In this document: one piece after another, positions 15,239 to 23,153 of the stretch | Position numbering within the stretch: the first letter of the stretch is position 1 | Layout: each line of letters starts with the position of its first letter | NCBI GenBank assembly: GCA_016933835.1 | Contig: JAFGAC010000193.1 | Coordinates: 1-45,906 of the forward strand | Length of the DNA stretch: 45,906 bases | Direction of reading: 5' to 3' | Source of the DNA: Clostridiales bacterium | GTDB taxonomy: Bacteria > Bacillota > Clostridia > Peptostreptococcales > Acidaminobacteraceae | Made by a program: the position numbers and the translations under genes | Notes under the pieces: model-generated | Told to the model about the DNA's origin: nothing | The model's input: the letters and a program-made list of their open reading frames with translations, nothing else | The model's database searches: none

Positions 15239-15266
15239 GCGGTTGTACCTACTTGTGGTAAGGTTC
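15239..15266 (-). repeat. rlmH-proximal att site and inverted terminal repeat
   Basis: GCGGTTGTAC (15239-15248) directly abuts the native rlmH stop codon. The last codons GAA CCT TAC CAC AAG TAG (15266-15249) are the sequence copied at the other sites. It is equivalent to the junction where SCC elements insert in staphylococcal rlmH. Confidence 0.8.
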
Positions 15267-15728
15267 ATTTTTCATAATTCTAAATGCTCTATAAATCTGT
15301 TCTATTAGGATCACCTTCATGAGTTGATGGGGAAAAGTCATCTTGGAGAATGAAATTTGACTGTTTGATCGACTGATAACTTGAGTCGATAGTCCAAGTG
15401 AGCCCCCAATAACGAACACAATATCACTACTTCCGTATATTTGAAGCTTATCCAATTCTTCAGAAAACATTTCAGATGTTCTCTGTTTTCCTTTTAGCTC
15501 TAATGCATAGACATATTGGGACTCTTTAATCTTTGATAATATCCGTTCTCCTTCTTTGTCTTTAATAATTTCCATTTCTTTTTCACTAAGCGTTTCTGGT
15601 GCTTTCTCATCACTTATTTCAATAAAATTAAGATTACAATAAGCACCTAGTCTTTTTGCATATTCTTTAATTGCATCACGCAAATATTTTTCTTTGATTT
15701 TACCAACTGAAATAATTGTAATTTTCAT
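15249..15728 (-). CDS. rlmH: 23S rRNA (pseudouridine1915-N3)-methyltransferase RlmH
   Basis: A 159-residue SPOUT-class enzyme that methylates pseudouridine 1915 in helix 69 of 23S rRNA on assembled ribosomes. Start [16 protein letters not shown], the SAM-knot motif [10 protein letters not shown] (105-114), the conserved [17 protein letters not shown] (132-148) and the C-terminal NEPYHK (154-159) are all textbook. It is full length, so integration of cassettes at its 3' end has preserved the protein. The start is backed by AGGA a few bases upstream. It is also the landmark of the whole region: its last codons are the repeated attachment-like sequence. Confidence 0.97.
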   Translation of the reverse strand: MKITIISVGKIKEKYLRDAIKEYAKRLGAYCNLNFIEISDEKAPETLSEKEMEIIKDKEGERILSKIKESQYVYALELKGKQRTSEMFSEELDKLQIYGSSDIVFVIGGSLGLSTQVISRSNSQISFSKMTFPHQLMKVILIEQIYRAFRIMKNEPYHK

Positions 15729-15769
15729 AAATGTCCTACTTTCATCTGAATTATTAGAGGAAATATTCC

Positions 15770-15797
15770 TTGATTTTTTATCATATTCCTATAAACT
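15770..15797 (+). promoter_or_regulatory. tRNA-Ala promoter
   Basis: TTGATT (15770-15775), 16 bases, TAAACT (15792-15797), ending 12 bases before the mature tRNA. A reasonable sigma-A promoter. The -10 is imperfect. Confidence 0.55.
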
Positions 15798-15809
15798 GTT
15801 ATTAGATTC

Positions 15810-15885
15810 GGGGGTATAGCGCAGTTGGGAGCGCGCCTCGCTGGCAGCGAGGAGGCCAGGGGTTCGAGTCCCCTTATCTCCACCA
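15810..15885 (+). tRNA. tRNA-Ala (anticodon GGC)
   Basis: 76 nt with all four arms. The acceptor is GGGGGTA / TATCTCC, the D stem GCGC / GCGC, and the anticodon stem CCTCG / CGAGG with loop CTGGCAG (anticodon GGC). The T stem is AGGGG / CCCCT with TTCGAGT, and CCA is encoded. The G3-U70 wobble pair, the alanine identity element, is present. It is read away from rlmH and faces mscS. Confidence 0.95.
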
Positions 15886-15888
15886 AAA

Positions 15889-15920
15889 ATGAATGACCTT
15901 CATGATGAAGGTCATTTTTT
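15889..15920. terminator. Bidirectional terminator between tRNA-Ala and mscS
   Basis: ATGACCTTCAT-G-ATGAAGGTCAT (15893-15915) with T6 on the plus strand. On the minus strand it follows the mscS stop directly and is backed by ATTCATTTTTG. It serves the tRNA and probably mscS too. Confidence 0.85.
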
Positions 15921-16716
15921 ATTGATTTTTTACAATATTCACCATGTGTGGATAAGGAATTTCAATGCCGCTTGCATCAAACGCTTCCTTCACTTCTTCA
16001 ATAATATCAAAATAAATAACCCAATAATCAGCTGTATTGACCCATACTCTTACCTTGAAATCCAAAGAACTGTCTCCCATATTTCCCAGTCTGATTTGAG
16101 GAAGTGGATCTTGAAGTATTTCAGGATGCCTTGATAAAACTTCATTTATTACCATTTTGACTTTGCTGATATTTGAATCATAAGCCACACCAAATTCATA
16201 ATCCAATCTTCGTGTCGGATTTTTTGAATAATTCATGATACTGTTGTTAGAAAGCTCCCCATTAGGAATAATGACCGCTTTATTGTCAAAAGTATTCAAA
16301 TACGTGTAAAAAATTGTAATGCCTGTAACTGTTCCTGCATATCCTGCTGCTTCTATATAATCACCAATCACAAAAGGTTTTAATACTAATAGTATGATGC
16401 CACCTGCAAAATTCGCCAAACTTCCCTGCAAAGATAATCCAACCGCAAGACCTGCTGCACCAATCAACGCTGCAAATGAAGTCATTGGAACTCCGAGGGT
16501 TGCAACAACTGAAACTAATAAAAGAATTTTAAGTGTCATCCTAAAAAGTGAAGCTAAAAAAATCTTTACAGATACTTCGATTTTTGATTTTTCGATAGCT
16601 TTTTCAAGTGCTTTGCTTAATACTTTAATGACAAAAAAACCTACTATCAGAATAATTGCAGCATATAAAATTTTAAGTCCCCATGTCATTAATATTTCTT
16701 GTATATTTACGGGCAT
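15919..16716 (-). CDS. mscS: Small-conductance mechanosensitive channel, MscS family
   Basis: 265 residues, close to E. coli MscS (286). Three N-terminal helices are seen (about 10-32, 53-75, 80-115). The third is the pore helix with the Gly/Ala-rich FAALIGAAGLAVGLSLQGSL followed by ANFAGGIILL. Next come the beta domain (KPFVIGDYIEAAGYAGTVTGI, with the conserved VIIPNGELSNNSIMNYS) and a C-terminal alpha/beta domain ending near IPYPHM. It forms a heptameric channel in the cytoplasmic membrane that opens under osmotic down-shock. Single gene, convergent with tRNA-Ala. Start MPVNIQEI at 16716 is supported by AGGAGAG a few bases upstream. Confidence 0.93.
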   Translation of the reverse strand: MPVNIQEILMTWGLKILYAAIILIVGFFVIKVLSKALEKAIEKSKIEVSVKIFLASLFRMTLKILLLVSVVATLGVPMTSFAALIGAAGLAVGLSLQGSLANFAGGIILLVLKPFVIGDYIEAAGYAGTVTGITIFYTYLNTFDNKAVIIPNGELSNNSIMNYSKNPTRRLDYEFGVAYDSNISKVKMVINEVLSRHPEILQDPLPQIRLGNMGDSSLDFKVRVWVNTADYWVIYFDIIEEVKEAFDASGIEIPYPHMVNIVKNQ

Positions 16717-16813
16717 GCTATTCTCTCCTTATATTATGTATTTTATTATTTTTATAAATTATTTTATTTATTAAGCTATTTCTCTAATATGTTCAATGAT
16801 ATTTTTATCCATA

Positions 16814-17614
16814 TTATACAATCCTATAAAATTTTCCCGTCTTGTCTCTATAAGTTAAATCGAGATTGATATCAACATCCGTGTCTACTCCATTTTCCTC
16901 AAGATATTTTTGAACAGTCAAATGCGCAAGTTCAGGCATGTTATTTTCTCTGCTTAAATGGGCCAATACCACATTTTTCAACTTACCCGTTTTATATACT
17001 TTGAAAACAGTTTTTGCAGCTTCTTCATTGGAAAGATGCCCTATCTCACTGTTGATCCTTCTCTTTAAATAATACGGATATGGACCAAACATGAGCATGT
17101 TCACATCATGATTAGCTTCTATCACAAGAAAATTTGATTGCTCTAAAAAAGAGACTACTTCATCTGTCATAATCCCAATGTCAGTTACAATGCTGAGTTT
17201 CTTATCCATATGAAAAAAATTATAGCCCGTTGGATGCGCCGCATCATGTGATATATCAAAATTCACTATGCTTATGTCCCCAATTATCATATCAATATTG
17301 CCTTCAACAATTATCACTTTATCCCAGTCTTCTTCTCTCACTTTTTCTTTCACAAAATCAAAAGTGCACTTATTCATGTAAACAGGTATATTGTAATTTT
17401 TTATAAAAGTTTTTAATCCTTTAATATGGTCAGAGTGCTCATGAGTTATAAAAACACCTTGAACATCCGCTATATCAAATCCTATTGCTTCTAAAGAATT
17501 TTTAACATATCTTGTACTCATTCCGAAATCAAGTATTATATGTGTTGTCTCTGTTGATATAAAATGGCAATTTCCAGCACTGCCGCTTGCCAATGAACAA
17601 TAACTTAAAGTCAT
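16814..17614 (-). CDS. walJ: WalJ/YycJ-type metallo-beta-lactamase-fold hydrolase
   Basis: 266 residues of the MBL fold. The metal-binding motif THEHSDH is at 57-63, preceded by LDFGMSTRY and followed by DIGIMTDEVV and the HLSRENN segment that supplies later ligands. Opening SYCSLASGSAGNCHFI is typical of YycJ. WalJ is an exonuclease-type protein always found behind walRK. It is linked to coordinating cell division or DNA replication and to mutation avoidance; the exact role is not settled. Last gene of the wal operon here, 6 bases after yycI. Cytosolic. Confidence 0.92.
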   Translation of the reverse strand: MTLSYCSLASGSAGNCHFISTETTHIILDFGMSTRYVKNSLEAIGFDIADVQGVFITHEHSDHIKGLKTFIKNYNIPVYMNKCTFDFVKEKVREEDWDKVIIVEGNIDMIIGDISIVNFDISHDAAHPTGYNFFHMDKKLSIVTDIGIMTDEVVSFLEQSNFLVIEANHDVNMLMFGPYPYYLKRRINSEIGHLSNEEAAKTVFKVYKTGKLKNVVLAHLSRENNMPELAHLTVQKYLEENGVDTDVDINLDLTYRDKTGKFYRIV

Positions 17615-17620
17615 TCTTTA

Positions 17621-18388
17621 CTACCTCAATCCATTAAAATAAACACTTTCATTTTTATCAGTAATTGCACGCCAATATGGTAAAGGTTCACTTGTTGTAA
17701 TACTGTCTATAACTAGATCTTCTTTTTCTTCAACTCGATAGACTATTTGATAATCAATAATTCTTATTGTCTCACCATCATTTTTATTTAAATCTAAAAG
17801 AGATAAAATAGATTTTTCTATAGGATAAATCAATCCATTTAAACTCTCGTCATTTTTAGATATATCCAACCATTGATATTCTATCAAAACATATTGATCC
17901 GGTACAGATTCAATTTTTAAATATCCATCATCAAATATATAGCCATCTTCATCTTGATTGTAGAGCGCAAAGGTTTTACCATCAATATGGTAATTATAGA
18001 TAAGAACTGAATTTTCTGCATCAATTCCCAATATCACTTTTACATTCTCAATTAACTCTTGCAACTGCACATCAGAATTAACAACAAGATTGAAATTAGC
18101 ACTTAATACATCTTCATTTGTTGTCAAATCAAAGCCTAATTCTTCAATTTCAGTCAATTCACTCTGCTTGTATTCTATTTTAGAAACAGAGAATTTCGGC
18201 ATTTCTTTATAGGTTTGTTGTGATATTGATGAAATGTCAATATCTCTTTCTCTTAGCAATTTTTTTACAGCAGTCAAATCGACGATTTCTTGATCAATAT
18301 TATCTTTAAAATATATATTGTAGACTAAAAATACATTCATAATCAGCAGTGCGATGATTAAAATGTTTTTAGTTTTTTTCCAATCCAT
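17621..18388 (-). CDS. yycI: WalK regulatory membrane protein YycI
   Basis: 255 residues from the ATG at 18388, which has AAGGAG 8 bases upstream; earlier in-frame starts lack a site. Start MDWKKTKNILIIALLIMNVF gives a single N-terminal membrane helix, with the rest outside the cell. It carries the two-lobed YycH/YycI fold, including GYIFDDGYLKIES. With YycH, YycI binds the WalK transmembrane region and tunes its activity. The gene overlaps yycH by 20 bases and precedes walJ, the standard order. Confidence 0.88.
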   Translation of the reverse strand: MDWKKTKNILIIALLIMNVFLVYNIYFKDNIDQEIVDLTAVKKLLRERDIDISSISQQTYKEMPKFSVSKIEYKQSELTEIEELGFDLTTNEDVLSANFNLVVNSDVQLQELIENVKVILGIDAENSVLIYNYHIDGKTFALYNQDEDGYIFDDGYLKIESVPDQYVLIEYQWLDISKNDESLNGLIYPIEKSILSLLDLNKNDGETIRIIDYQIVYRVEEKEDLVIDSITTSEPLPYWRAITDKNESVYFNGLR

Positions 18389-19814
18389 TGGCTTTCTCCT
18401 TAATGTCCTCGAGTAATATACCTTCATAAATATCAAAATAGTAACATCTTGGACCTATTTTAATTCGCCATGCAGGAATTACATTGTTAGATTTAGCTGA
18501 AGCATCAATGAAATATACAAAATCAAAAGCCTCAATGTCATTTACGATTTGAAGAATATACAGTCTCATTTCATTGATTTCATCAATATTGAAATCTGTT
18601 TGATAATTTTGGCTGATTAATTCAAAATTGGTATCAAATATCTTACTGAAGGACTCTGCTTTATCCCAAAACATTCCGACATCAAAAATTTCAAAATTTG
18701 TTCTTCTGTTGCTGTAATAATAATTTATTTCATTATTTTTAATCCTAATTTCAACTGCATTTCCATTATTTTTTCCACCATAGTATATATTGTATGAATT
18801 TATTCTTGCATTAAAATAAAAATAACTTACATTGCCTATTTTTTTATAATCTGATAGAAATAAATCCTTATTATTTTCTTCAAAATATGATATGAATTCC
18901 CAAGCCGTCTGCAGATCATCAGCGAAACTATATTCTTTTGCTGTATGATTTTCTGATATCATATTATTTATATATTCCAAAGAACCATTTTCACCAAAGC
19001 TTAATGTTTTTTTGCCGTAATTTGTCAAGTAGATAACTGTTCCATCGTAATCCGTCATCTTTTTTATAAAACTAAGGTTGGCACCAAATATTTTCTGAAC
19101 ATAATTTTCAACAGATGCAACATCTAAGATGTTTACTAAAAATTCAGACTTATAAAAAGGAATTTCCCTTATCTCCGATATAGGAATTATAGTCATATTC
19201 TTTTTTGCTATTATGCCATTAGTTGATAAAATATTTTGAATAGAGAACCTTTTCTCGATTGTTTTAAATTCTACATAGCCACTTGACTCAATTTTTGACA
19301 CAATAGTTTCAAGCGTATTGTCAAATACTGCTGCAACTTTATAATATTGATCTCCGGACTTCAATAAAATAAAATCTCTTCCTAGCAACGGAATGCAAAT
19401 TTCATCAACCATAATATCGTCGTCAGCTTTTCCACCAAAAAAATATTCAGCAGAAATTTCATTTTCCATAGAAATATGAATAGAACGCTCTTGTAGGACC
19501 GTTCTCCAGATATTATCATCGGCTAATTGAACTGTTGCTTTAGACATGTTGTCATAAATAACCTTATAAATTTCTTTCCAAATATCATTTATTTCAAAGA
19601 AAAACGCTGTATGCGAATCACCCCCAAAGTTAATAAATAAACCTTGGGGGTGTATAATTTCACTAAGTTCAATATTAACGGAAGGTATATCGATAATCTT
19701 CGACGCCGTTTCGTCAATTTCTCCAGTTGTTCTCAACATATAAATACCTGTGAGACTAAGACTTGACACTGTCAAAATAATCAGTAAAAACGATTTGAAC
19801 CTTTCCCATTTCAT
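18369..19814 (-). CDS. yycH: WalK regulatory membrane protein YycH
   Basis: 481 residues, with an N-terminal membrane helix (LLIILTVSSLSLTGIYML, about 10-27) and a large extracytoplasmic part. This fits YycH, the anchored partner of YycI that modulates WalK. The C-terminal part AWRIKIGPRCYYFDIYEGIL resembles the YycI/YycH lobe ending. Sequence is weakly conserved in this family, so the call rests on topology, size and position between the sensor kinase and yycI. It runs 11 bases behind the unassigned exported gene. Confidence 0.85.
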   Translation of the reverse strand: MKWERFKSFLLIILTVSSLSLTGIYMLRTTGEIDETASKIIDIPSVNIELSEIIHPQGLFINFGGDSHTAFFFEINDIWKEIYKVIYDNMSKATVQLADDNIWRTVLQERSIHISMENEISAEYFFGGKADDDIMVDEICIPLLGRDFILLKSGDQYYKVAAVFDNTLETIVSKIESSGYVEFKTIEKRFSIQNILSTNGIIAKKNMTIIPISEIREIPFYKSEFLVNILDVASVENYVQKIFGANLSFIKKMTDYDGTVIYLTNYGKKTLSFGENGSLEYINNMISENHTAKEYSFADDLQTAWEFISYFEENNKDLFLSDYKKIGNVSYFYFNARINSYNIYYGGKNNGNAVEIRIKNNEINYYYSNRRTNFEIFDVGMFWDKAESFSKIFDTNFELISQNYQTDFNIDEINEMRLYILQIVNDIEAFDFVYFIDASAKSNNVIPAWRIKIGPRCYYFDIYEGILLEDIKEKANGLEKN

Positions 19815-19825
19815 ACAATCAACCT

Positions 19826-20533
19826 TTATTCCATATAATCCATCATTTTAATCAATCGAAGTGGAATGCTCTTTACAATTTCATTCACAACAGATTCTTT
19901 TGATTTCACGCTAAAAGCAACCTCTTTTTGCAATAGCCCTTTTGAACTTTCAAAAATTAATTTGTAATTTCCATCTGCAACATCTGGAACTGTTTTCTCA
20001 TAATAGGGTAAAATTCCTTCATACATAAGTGGTTCAGGTCCTACAACTGTTTTATAAAAAAGAGCTTCATACTCATTTCTATAAGTCATAAGTTGCTGGC
20101 TAATGTTTTGCATTTCTTTTTGTAATAATTCTATCTCATTTTCATCAACATTTTCAACAAATGTATTCATTTGATTATATTGATTTTGTAAATCAAACAA
20201 CTTGTTTTTAAGCGAAAAATACACTCTGGCTACATTGGCCCCATAGATTTGACTTTCTTCTTCATCTGTCAACTCTATATTCAAAAACACCTTATCTAAA
20301 ACACCCATTTCAACATCATATTCTTCAATTTTCACAAGTTTAATTTGACTCTCAACTACTTCATCAATTCGAACTGAAATATATAAATTATTTACTATAA
20401 CTACATCACCCGAAACACCAATTGTCGGACTGACTACTTCAATTTTTCGATTGAAGTCAGCATCAGCAAAACTTGAAGTGCTTATAAGTACCAATAAAGC
20501 TATAATAAAGGCAGATTTTTTAATCACGCCCAT
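19826..20533 (-). CDS. Exported protein of unknown function in the wal operon
   Basis: 235 residues. A cleavable signal peptide is likely (KKSAFIIALLVLISTSSFADA, cut near residue 24). The mature part starts with a beta-rich segment (IEVVSPTIGVSGDVVIVNNL). A helical stretch follows at about 105-160, rich in Gln/Asn/Glu and likely coiled coil (KLFDLQNQYNQMN...ELLQKEMQNISQQLMTY). A second beta region ends in PLRLIKMMDYME. I recognise no family. It sits between walK and yycH, a position with no gene in Bacillus or Staphylococcus. It may be a periplasm-side modulator of WalK or a cell-wall-binding protein; both are guesses from context. Confidence 0.8.
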   Translation of the reverse strand: MGVIKKSAFIIALLVLISTSSFADADFNRKIEVVSPTIGVSGDVVIVNNLYISVRIDEVVESQIKLVKIEEYDVEMGVLDKVFLNIELTDEEESQIYGANVARVYFSLKNKLFDLQNQYNQMNTFVENVDENEIELLQKEMQNISQQLMTYRNEYEALFYKTVVGPEPLMYEGILPYYEKTVPDVADGNYKLIFESSKGLLQKEVAFSVKSKESVVNEIVKSIPLRLIKMMDYME

Positions 20534-20607
20534 TCCTCCTAATACTAAGTTAAAACAATTATAGCCTAATTTTATTACAAAGGCATTACAGTCACTTTAA
20601 ATAGCCT

Positions 20608-22389
20608 TTACACTTCTATCATTTTCAAAGGAATTTCAATCAACACTTCAGTACCATCACCAATAGTACTGTTCAGAACAATTTTCCCGCCATGTGCCAC
20701 AATGATTTCTTTTGCAATTGCAAGGCCTAATCCAGTTCCTCCCAAATCTCTTGATCTCGCTTTATCAACTCTGTAGAATCTCTCAAAAATTCTTTCTAAA
20801 TCTTGTTGCGGAATGCCAATTCCCTGGTCTTTTATTGAAATTTTAACATAAGAATCAATTTCTTCACAACACACCTTTATTTTAGTGTCATCTTTTGAAT
20901 ATTTGACTGAATTGGAAATTATATTAAGAATAACTTGCTCTAATCTATCATAATCAAAATAACCAACAATTTCTTTATTCTTACAATCAAGCTCAATTAT
21001 CTGACCTTTTTTTTCAGCAGTAACATTCATTTTTTCAATTGTTTTTTTGAGTAATACAGCATAATCATTGTATTCATATTCAAATTTAATTTTATTGGAA
21101 TCAAAATTACTGAGTTGCAATAAATCACGCACTAATCTCGCCATTCTATCTGTTTCATTATTTATTACAGAAAGAAAATGACTGATTGATTCTGAATCTT
21201 CAACAACACCATCTAGAATTGTTTCCACATAGCTTTTGATGGTCGTAAGTGGAGTTTTTAATTCATGACTGACATTTGCAACAAATTCTTTTCGCATAGT
21301 TTCCAATTTTTCTTCCTCAGTAATATCTTGAATGATTAAAATAATACCAAGTTTATTGTCATTGTCATCTTGAAATGGCGCGTATTTAATACTGTATATC
21401 GAATTCGCACCATAGACTATTTCTTTACCGACCCATTCATCACTCTCTTTAATAGAATCAATGGTCACTTTAATATTATATGCTCCAATAAAATTTTTAT
21501 AATTGAGGCCAATAATCTGTCTTTCGTCAAGATTCAAAATTTCAAGCGCCCTTTGATTGATATGGGCAACGTTTCCTTCCATATCGATTGCAATCAGGCC
21601 ATCCGCCATTTGATTTACAATGGCTTCCATTTTACTTTTTTCTTGATGTATTTCACTCATACTCTCTTTGAGTCTATTCGTAAGTGTGTTGAACATTTCA
21701 GCAAGTTTGCCAATTTCATCCTCTGACTTAACTTCTACATACTGATTAAAATCACCATTCGCCATTCGCGCCGCCTTATACGTCAAATCATTTATCGGTT
21801 CAGTAATACTTTTTGCAATAAAAAATCCGAGAATAATTGTAATCGCAGAAGCAAGTGCAGTTGCTCTAACAATAATGTTTTTATTTTCATCAAGTGCACG
21901 ATAAATATCAGTCATGTCATAACGAATATAGACATTACCCATCTTGTCAGCATTTTTTTCATTAAAAACCGGATAAATTTTATCATATGTCAAATTCACT
22001 CTATCGATATATTCAGCATCTAAAGAATCAACTTCCATTCCATGAATCAGAAGATCATAGTTGAGAATGCTGAGCGGATCTATAAAAAAGTCAGCAACCG
22101 TCGATGCAATCATACGGTTGTTGATTGACAATATGAAAATTTCCTGTGTAAATCCAATGCTCTGATAACCCATGAGTAAATCGGTAATATTTTCAACTTC
22201 ACTGTCAAAATCATTGAATTGAGATAATCTCTGATTGATAGTTGCGTTCAAGTCATCAAGTTGATTTGATACATCTTCTTCATAATAAATTTCATAGGAA
22301 TTGATAATGAATACACCCGCAATAATCATGGCGATAAACACAAGCATAAAATATATAATTACAAATCGCCAACGGATTGTTCTGAACAT
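20608..22389 (-). CDS. walK: Sensor histidine kinase WalK
   Basis: 593 residues. Two membrane helices (about 9-30 and 177-197) bracket an extracellular Cache-like domain. Then follow HAMP (about 195-248, AKSITEPINDLT), a PAS domain (about 255-360, IVNQMADGLIAIDMEGNVAH), HisKA with the phospho-acceptor in FVANVSHELKTPLT, and HATPase_c with NIISNSVKYS, DQGIGIP and GGTGLGLAIAKEI. This is the complete WalK layout. WalK senses cell-wall status and controls autolysin and wall-metabolism genes through WalR. The gene begins one base after the walR stop, so the two are coupled. All catalytic motifs are intact. Confidence 0.95.
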   Translation of the reverse strand: MFRTIRWRFVIIYFMLVFIAMIIAGVFIINSYEIYYEEDVSNQLDDLNATINQRLSQFNDFDSEVENITDLLMGYQSIGFTQEIFILSINNRMIASTVADFFIDPLSILNYDLLIHGMEVDSLDAEYIDRVNLTYDKIYPVFNEKNADKMGNVYIRYDMTDIYRALDENKNIIVRATALASAITIILGFFIAKSITEPINDLTYKAARMANGDFNQYVEVKSEDEIGKLAEMFNTLTNRLKESMSEIHQEKSKMEAIVNQMADGLIAIDMEGNVAHINQRALEILNLDERQIIGLNYKNFIGAYNIKVTIDSIKESDEWVGKEIVYGANSIYSIKYAPFQDDNDNKLGIILIIQDITEEEKLETMRKEFVANVSHELKTPLTTIKSYVETILDGVVEDSESISHFLSVINNETDRMARLVRDLLQLSNFDSNKIKFEYEYNDYAVLLKKTIEKMNVTAEKKGQIIELDCKNKEIVGYFDYDRLEQVILNIISNSVKYSKDDTKIKVCCEEIDSYVKISIKDQGIGIPQQDLERIFERFYRVDKARSRDLGGTGLGLAIAKEIIVAHGGKIVLNSTIGDGTEVLIEIPLKMIEV

Positions 22390-22390
22390 G

Positions 22391-23089
22391 CTAAATCCTC
22401 CTGAAATAATAACCTACGCCTCTTTTTGTCATTATGAATTTAGGATTGCTGGAATCCTCTTCTATTTTCTCACGCATTCTTCTGACTGTAACATCAACTG
22501 TTCTAATATCTCCAAAATATTCGTAACCCCATACATCCTTAAGCAATTGCTCTCTTGTAAATACTTGTGTGTCCTGAGAAGCAAGAAATGTAAGAAGTTC
22601 AAATTCTCTTTTTGTCAGTTCTATTATATTTTCGTTTTTTCTAACCTCGTACCGATTTAAATCTATTACTAAATCAGCTGATTTTATGATTTTTTCGTTC
22701 GTCAATATTTCTTCAACATTCGAATCTATTTCAACACGTCTGATATTCGCCTTCACTCTGGCAATTAATTCTCTCATTCCAAAAGGCTTAGTGATGTAGT
22801 CATCCGCACCCAGCTCAAGGCCTAATACTTTATCGACTTCTTCTTCTTTGGCAGTCAGCATTACTATTGGAATATTTGATTTTTCTCTTATTTTCCTGCA
22901 TACTTGAAATCCATCAATATATGGCAACATGACATCCAATAAAATCAAATCAGGATTTTCATCTTTATATATCTCCAGAGCTTGCTTTCCATCATAAGCT
23001 TGAATGATTGAATAGCCTTCTTTAAGCAAATTGACTTTTATTATATCAGAAATAGTCTTTTCATCTTCAACAATCAACACTTTTTTCAT
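22391..23089 (-). CDS. walR: Response regulator WalR (OmpR/PhoB family)
   Basis: 232 residues from the ATG at 23089, preceded by GAGGTG. The in-frame extension to 23164 runs through a terminator and is rejected. The receiver domain has DE at the acidic pocket, phospho-acceptor Asp in LILLDVMLP, then MLTAKEEEVDKVLGLELGAD with the conserved Thr and the Lys of YITKPF. The C-terminal winged helix has ELTKREFELLTFLASQ, LLKDVWGYEYFGDIRTVDVT and RTVDVTVRRMREKIE, typical of WalR. It is the first gene of walRK-x-yycHI-walJ and activates cell-wall hydrolase genes. A TATAAT (minus strand, 23109-23114) lies upstream. Confidence 0.95.
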   Translation of the reverse strand: MKKVLIVEDEKTISDIIKVNLLKEGYSIIQAYDGKQALEIYKDENPDLILLDVMLPYIDGFQVCRKIREKSNIPIVMLTAKEEEVDKVLGLELGADDYITKPFGMRELIARVKANIRRVEIDSNVEEILTNEKIIKSADLVIDLNRYEVRKNENIIELTKREFELLTFLASQDTQVFTREQLLKDVWGYEYFGDIRTVDVTVRRMREKIEEDSSNPKFIMTKRGVGYYFRRI

Positions 23090-23117
23090 ATCAACACCTC
23101 TTTTAATGATTATATCA

Positions 23118-23147
23118 AAAATACACGAGCAATTGCTCGTGTATTTT
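23118..23147 (-). terminator. Palindromic terminator between the M23 peptidase gene and walR
   Basis: A perfect 30-bp palindrome with arm AAAATACACGAGCAA, T4 at the end of each strand. It lies between the stop at 23154 and the walR TATAAT, so it separates the upstream peptidase from the wal operon. Confidence 0.8.
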
Positions 23148-23153
23148 AAATTC

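Larger units (their letters stand above)
3802..15268. mobile_element. SCC-like cassette array attached to the 3' end of rlmH
   Basis: Seven copies of an rlmH 3'-end sequence lie in the same orientation: native at 15249-15266, with copies near 15155, 10833, 7421, 7183, 5551 and 3802. They divide the region into six modules of about 1.75, 1.6, 0.24, 3.4, 4.3 and 0.1 kb. Most copies still encode Pro-Tyr-His-Lys-stop, and each is followed by a conserved block starting ACCGTAT and ending near CATACAA or GTACAA. Modules nearest rlmH have inverted GTACAACCGC termini. SCC elements of staphylococci integrate at this same codon position of rlmH and leave direct repeats plus inverted repeats. No large serine recombinase (ccr) or other integrase gene is present, so the cassettes would need one supplied in trans or have lost it. 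Confidence 0.75.

Noticed and set aside
7421-15266. rlmH-end repeats as remnants of duplicated rlmH genes
   Set aside because: The similarity covers only the last five or six codons. Upstream of them the copies do not follow the rlmH sequence and contain stops, so they are attachment-type repeats and not gene copies.
17621-18436. Longer YycI start at 18436
   Set aside because: The extra 16 residues precede the membrane helix and lack a ribosome binding site. The ATG at 18388 has AAGGAG at the right distance.
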